Assembly (NCBI RefSeq): GCF_002893095.1
Contig: NZ_PKQQ01000011.1
Location: 1 to 64,000, forward strand
DNA: 64,000 nt
DNA from: Stenotrophomonas sp. VV52
GTDB taxonomy: Bacteria > Pseudomonadota > Gammaproteobacteria > Xanthomonadales > Xanthomonadaceae
Reading direction: 5' to 3'
The position numbers and the translations under genes were made by a program. Each line of letters starts with the position of its first letter. Position 1 is the stretch's first letter. Of this stretch, positions 63,597 through 64,000 are shown piece after piece. The notes under the pieces are model-generated. The model ran no database searches and had not been told where the DNA came from. It saw nothing but the letters and a program-made list of their open reading frames with translations.

Positions 63597-63624
63597 ATTC
63601 TAGACCTGTGGCAGCCGGGCGCAA
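63597..63624 (-). promoter_or_regulatory. Candidate promoter of EF-G2
   Basis: On the minus strand, TTGCGC (63619-63624) and TAGAAT (63597-63602) are 16 bases apart, giving a start near 63590 and a leader of about 310 bases before EF-G2. Confidence 0.4.
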
Positions 63625-63789
63625 GCGGTTTTTGGCCACACCCGTGGAACGCTGAACCACTTGAAGTGGCAATCTCTCTCCCAGCAGAACACCTGCCAGG
63701 TCACCAAGGTCGGTCGAGACCCGCGACAAAGCGTCACATGCGAATAGGTCGCAATTGCATTGAATGCGCAAGTCCCAGAAAATACGGGA

Positions 63790-64000
63790 ATGAATCTCTC
63801 CCCCGCATCGTCCCGCCGCCACCTGCTCACCCTCGCCTGCTGGCTGGCGCTCACGCCGCCCGCCCTGGCCCAATCCGCCACCGACCTCGACGCCGTCCGG
63901 GTCAACGCCTACCGCGCCACCAACAGCACCAGCGGCGCCACGAAAACCAGCACCGCCATCGCCGAAACCCCGCAGTCCATCGCCGTGATCGAGCGCGCCG
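63790..64000 (+). CDS. TonB-dependent siderophore receptor (3' truncated by window edge)
   Basis: The first 70 residues of an outer-membrane receptor. Signal peptide (residues about 1-28, LACWLALTPPALAQ), then a TonB-box-like LDAVRV and the plug-domain start TKTSTAIAETPQSIAVIER, characteristic of FhuA/FpvA-type siderophore receptors. The rest lies beyond 64000. ACGGGAATG precedes the start. The 160 bases upstream should hold an iron-regulated promoter, but I cannot identify a convincing Fur box. Confidence 0.85.
   Translation, partial: MNLSPASSRRHLLTLACWLALTPPALAQSATDLDAVRVNAYRATNSTSGATKTSTAIAETPQSIAVIERA

Noticed and set aside
63690..63789. Possible Fur box upstream of the TonB receptor
   Set aside because: AT-rich partial dyads (GCAATTGC and CATTGAATGC) are present, but none matches the 19-base Fur consensus well enough.

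Overview
The window is high-GC DNA typical of a gammaproteobacterium of the Xanthomonadaceae. The right-hand core genes (an HAE1-type RND pump, DcaP-like porin, arginine deiminase with paired ArcD antiporters, and a fused MoaC-MoaB molybdenum cofactor operon) point to Stenotrophomonas or a close relative. The genus is an inference from gene content. No rRNA, tRNA, CRISPR array, transposase or integrase is visible.

Positions 1 to about 33,850 are an accessory metal-resistance island. It opens with a periplasmic copper set: copA multicopper oxidase (5' end outside the window), copB, a cytochrome c, an NTF2-like protein, a DUF411 lipoprotein, a 16-cysteine four-helix-bundle protein, copC and copD. 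Next come a CPC-type Cu(I) ATPase, an exported His/Cys protein and a CusCBA-like RND efflux system. An operon behind a textbook MerR promoter follows: merR-like regulator, DUF2933, ICMT-like methyltransferase, an ATPase with a CPD motif, and an exported protein. A tightly overlapping metabolic cassette comes next: beta-CASP nuclease, AMP/thymidine phosphorylase, PRPP-synthetase-like protein, divergent phosphoketolase and UbiB/ABC1 kinase, then a CPH-type (CopB) ATPase and acetate kinase. The island ends with a mer-type module (ATP-grasp-like protein, GDCCVxC protein, merP, merT, merR) that has no merA here. Many island genes overlap by ATGA or TGATG, suggesting translational coupling.

At about 33,850 the island abuts the truncated N-terminus of a YadA-like trimeric autotransporter, which marks a probable island/chromosome junction. 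The rest looks like core chromosome: two small unknown genes, an exported amidohydrolase, HdeD, MipA/OmpV, a DcaP-like porin, an RND tripartite pump directly downstream of arcA, envelope lipoproteins, a YqhA-like membrane protein, an alpha/beta hydrolase with two ArcD antiporters, the complete moaA-moaCB-moeA-moaD-moaE-modA-modB-modC operon, an M14 peptidase, an EF-G paralogue, and the start of a TonB-dependent siderophore receptor.

The parts most worth following up are these. (1) Three P1B ATPases carry CPC, CPD and CPH ion-path motifs. (2) A perfect FNR-type box sits at exactly -41.5 of a predicted promoter in front of the Cus genes. (3) The RNA/nucleotide-to-acetyl-phosphate cassette is embedded in copper resistance. 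(4) A permuted ATP-grasp-like protein is coupled to a GDCCVxC/mer module. (5) The EF-G paralogue has an attenuator-like leader.
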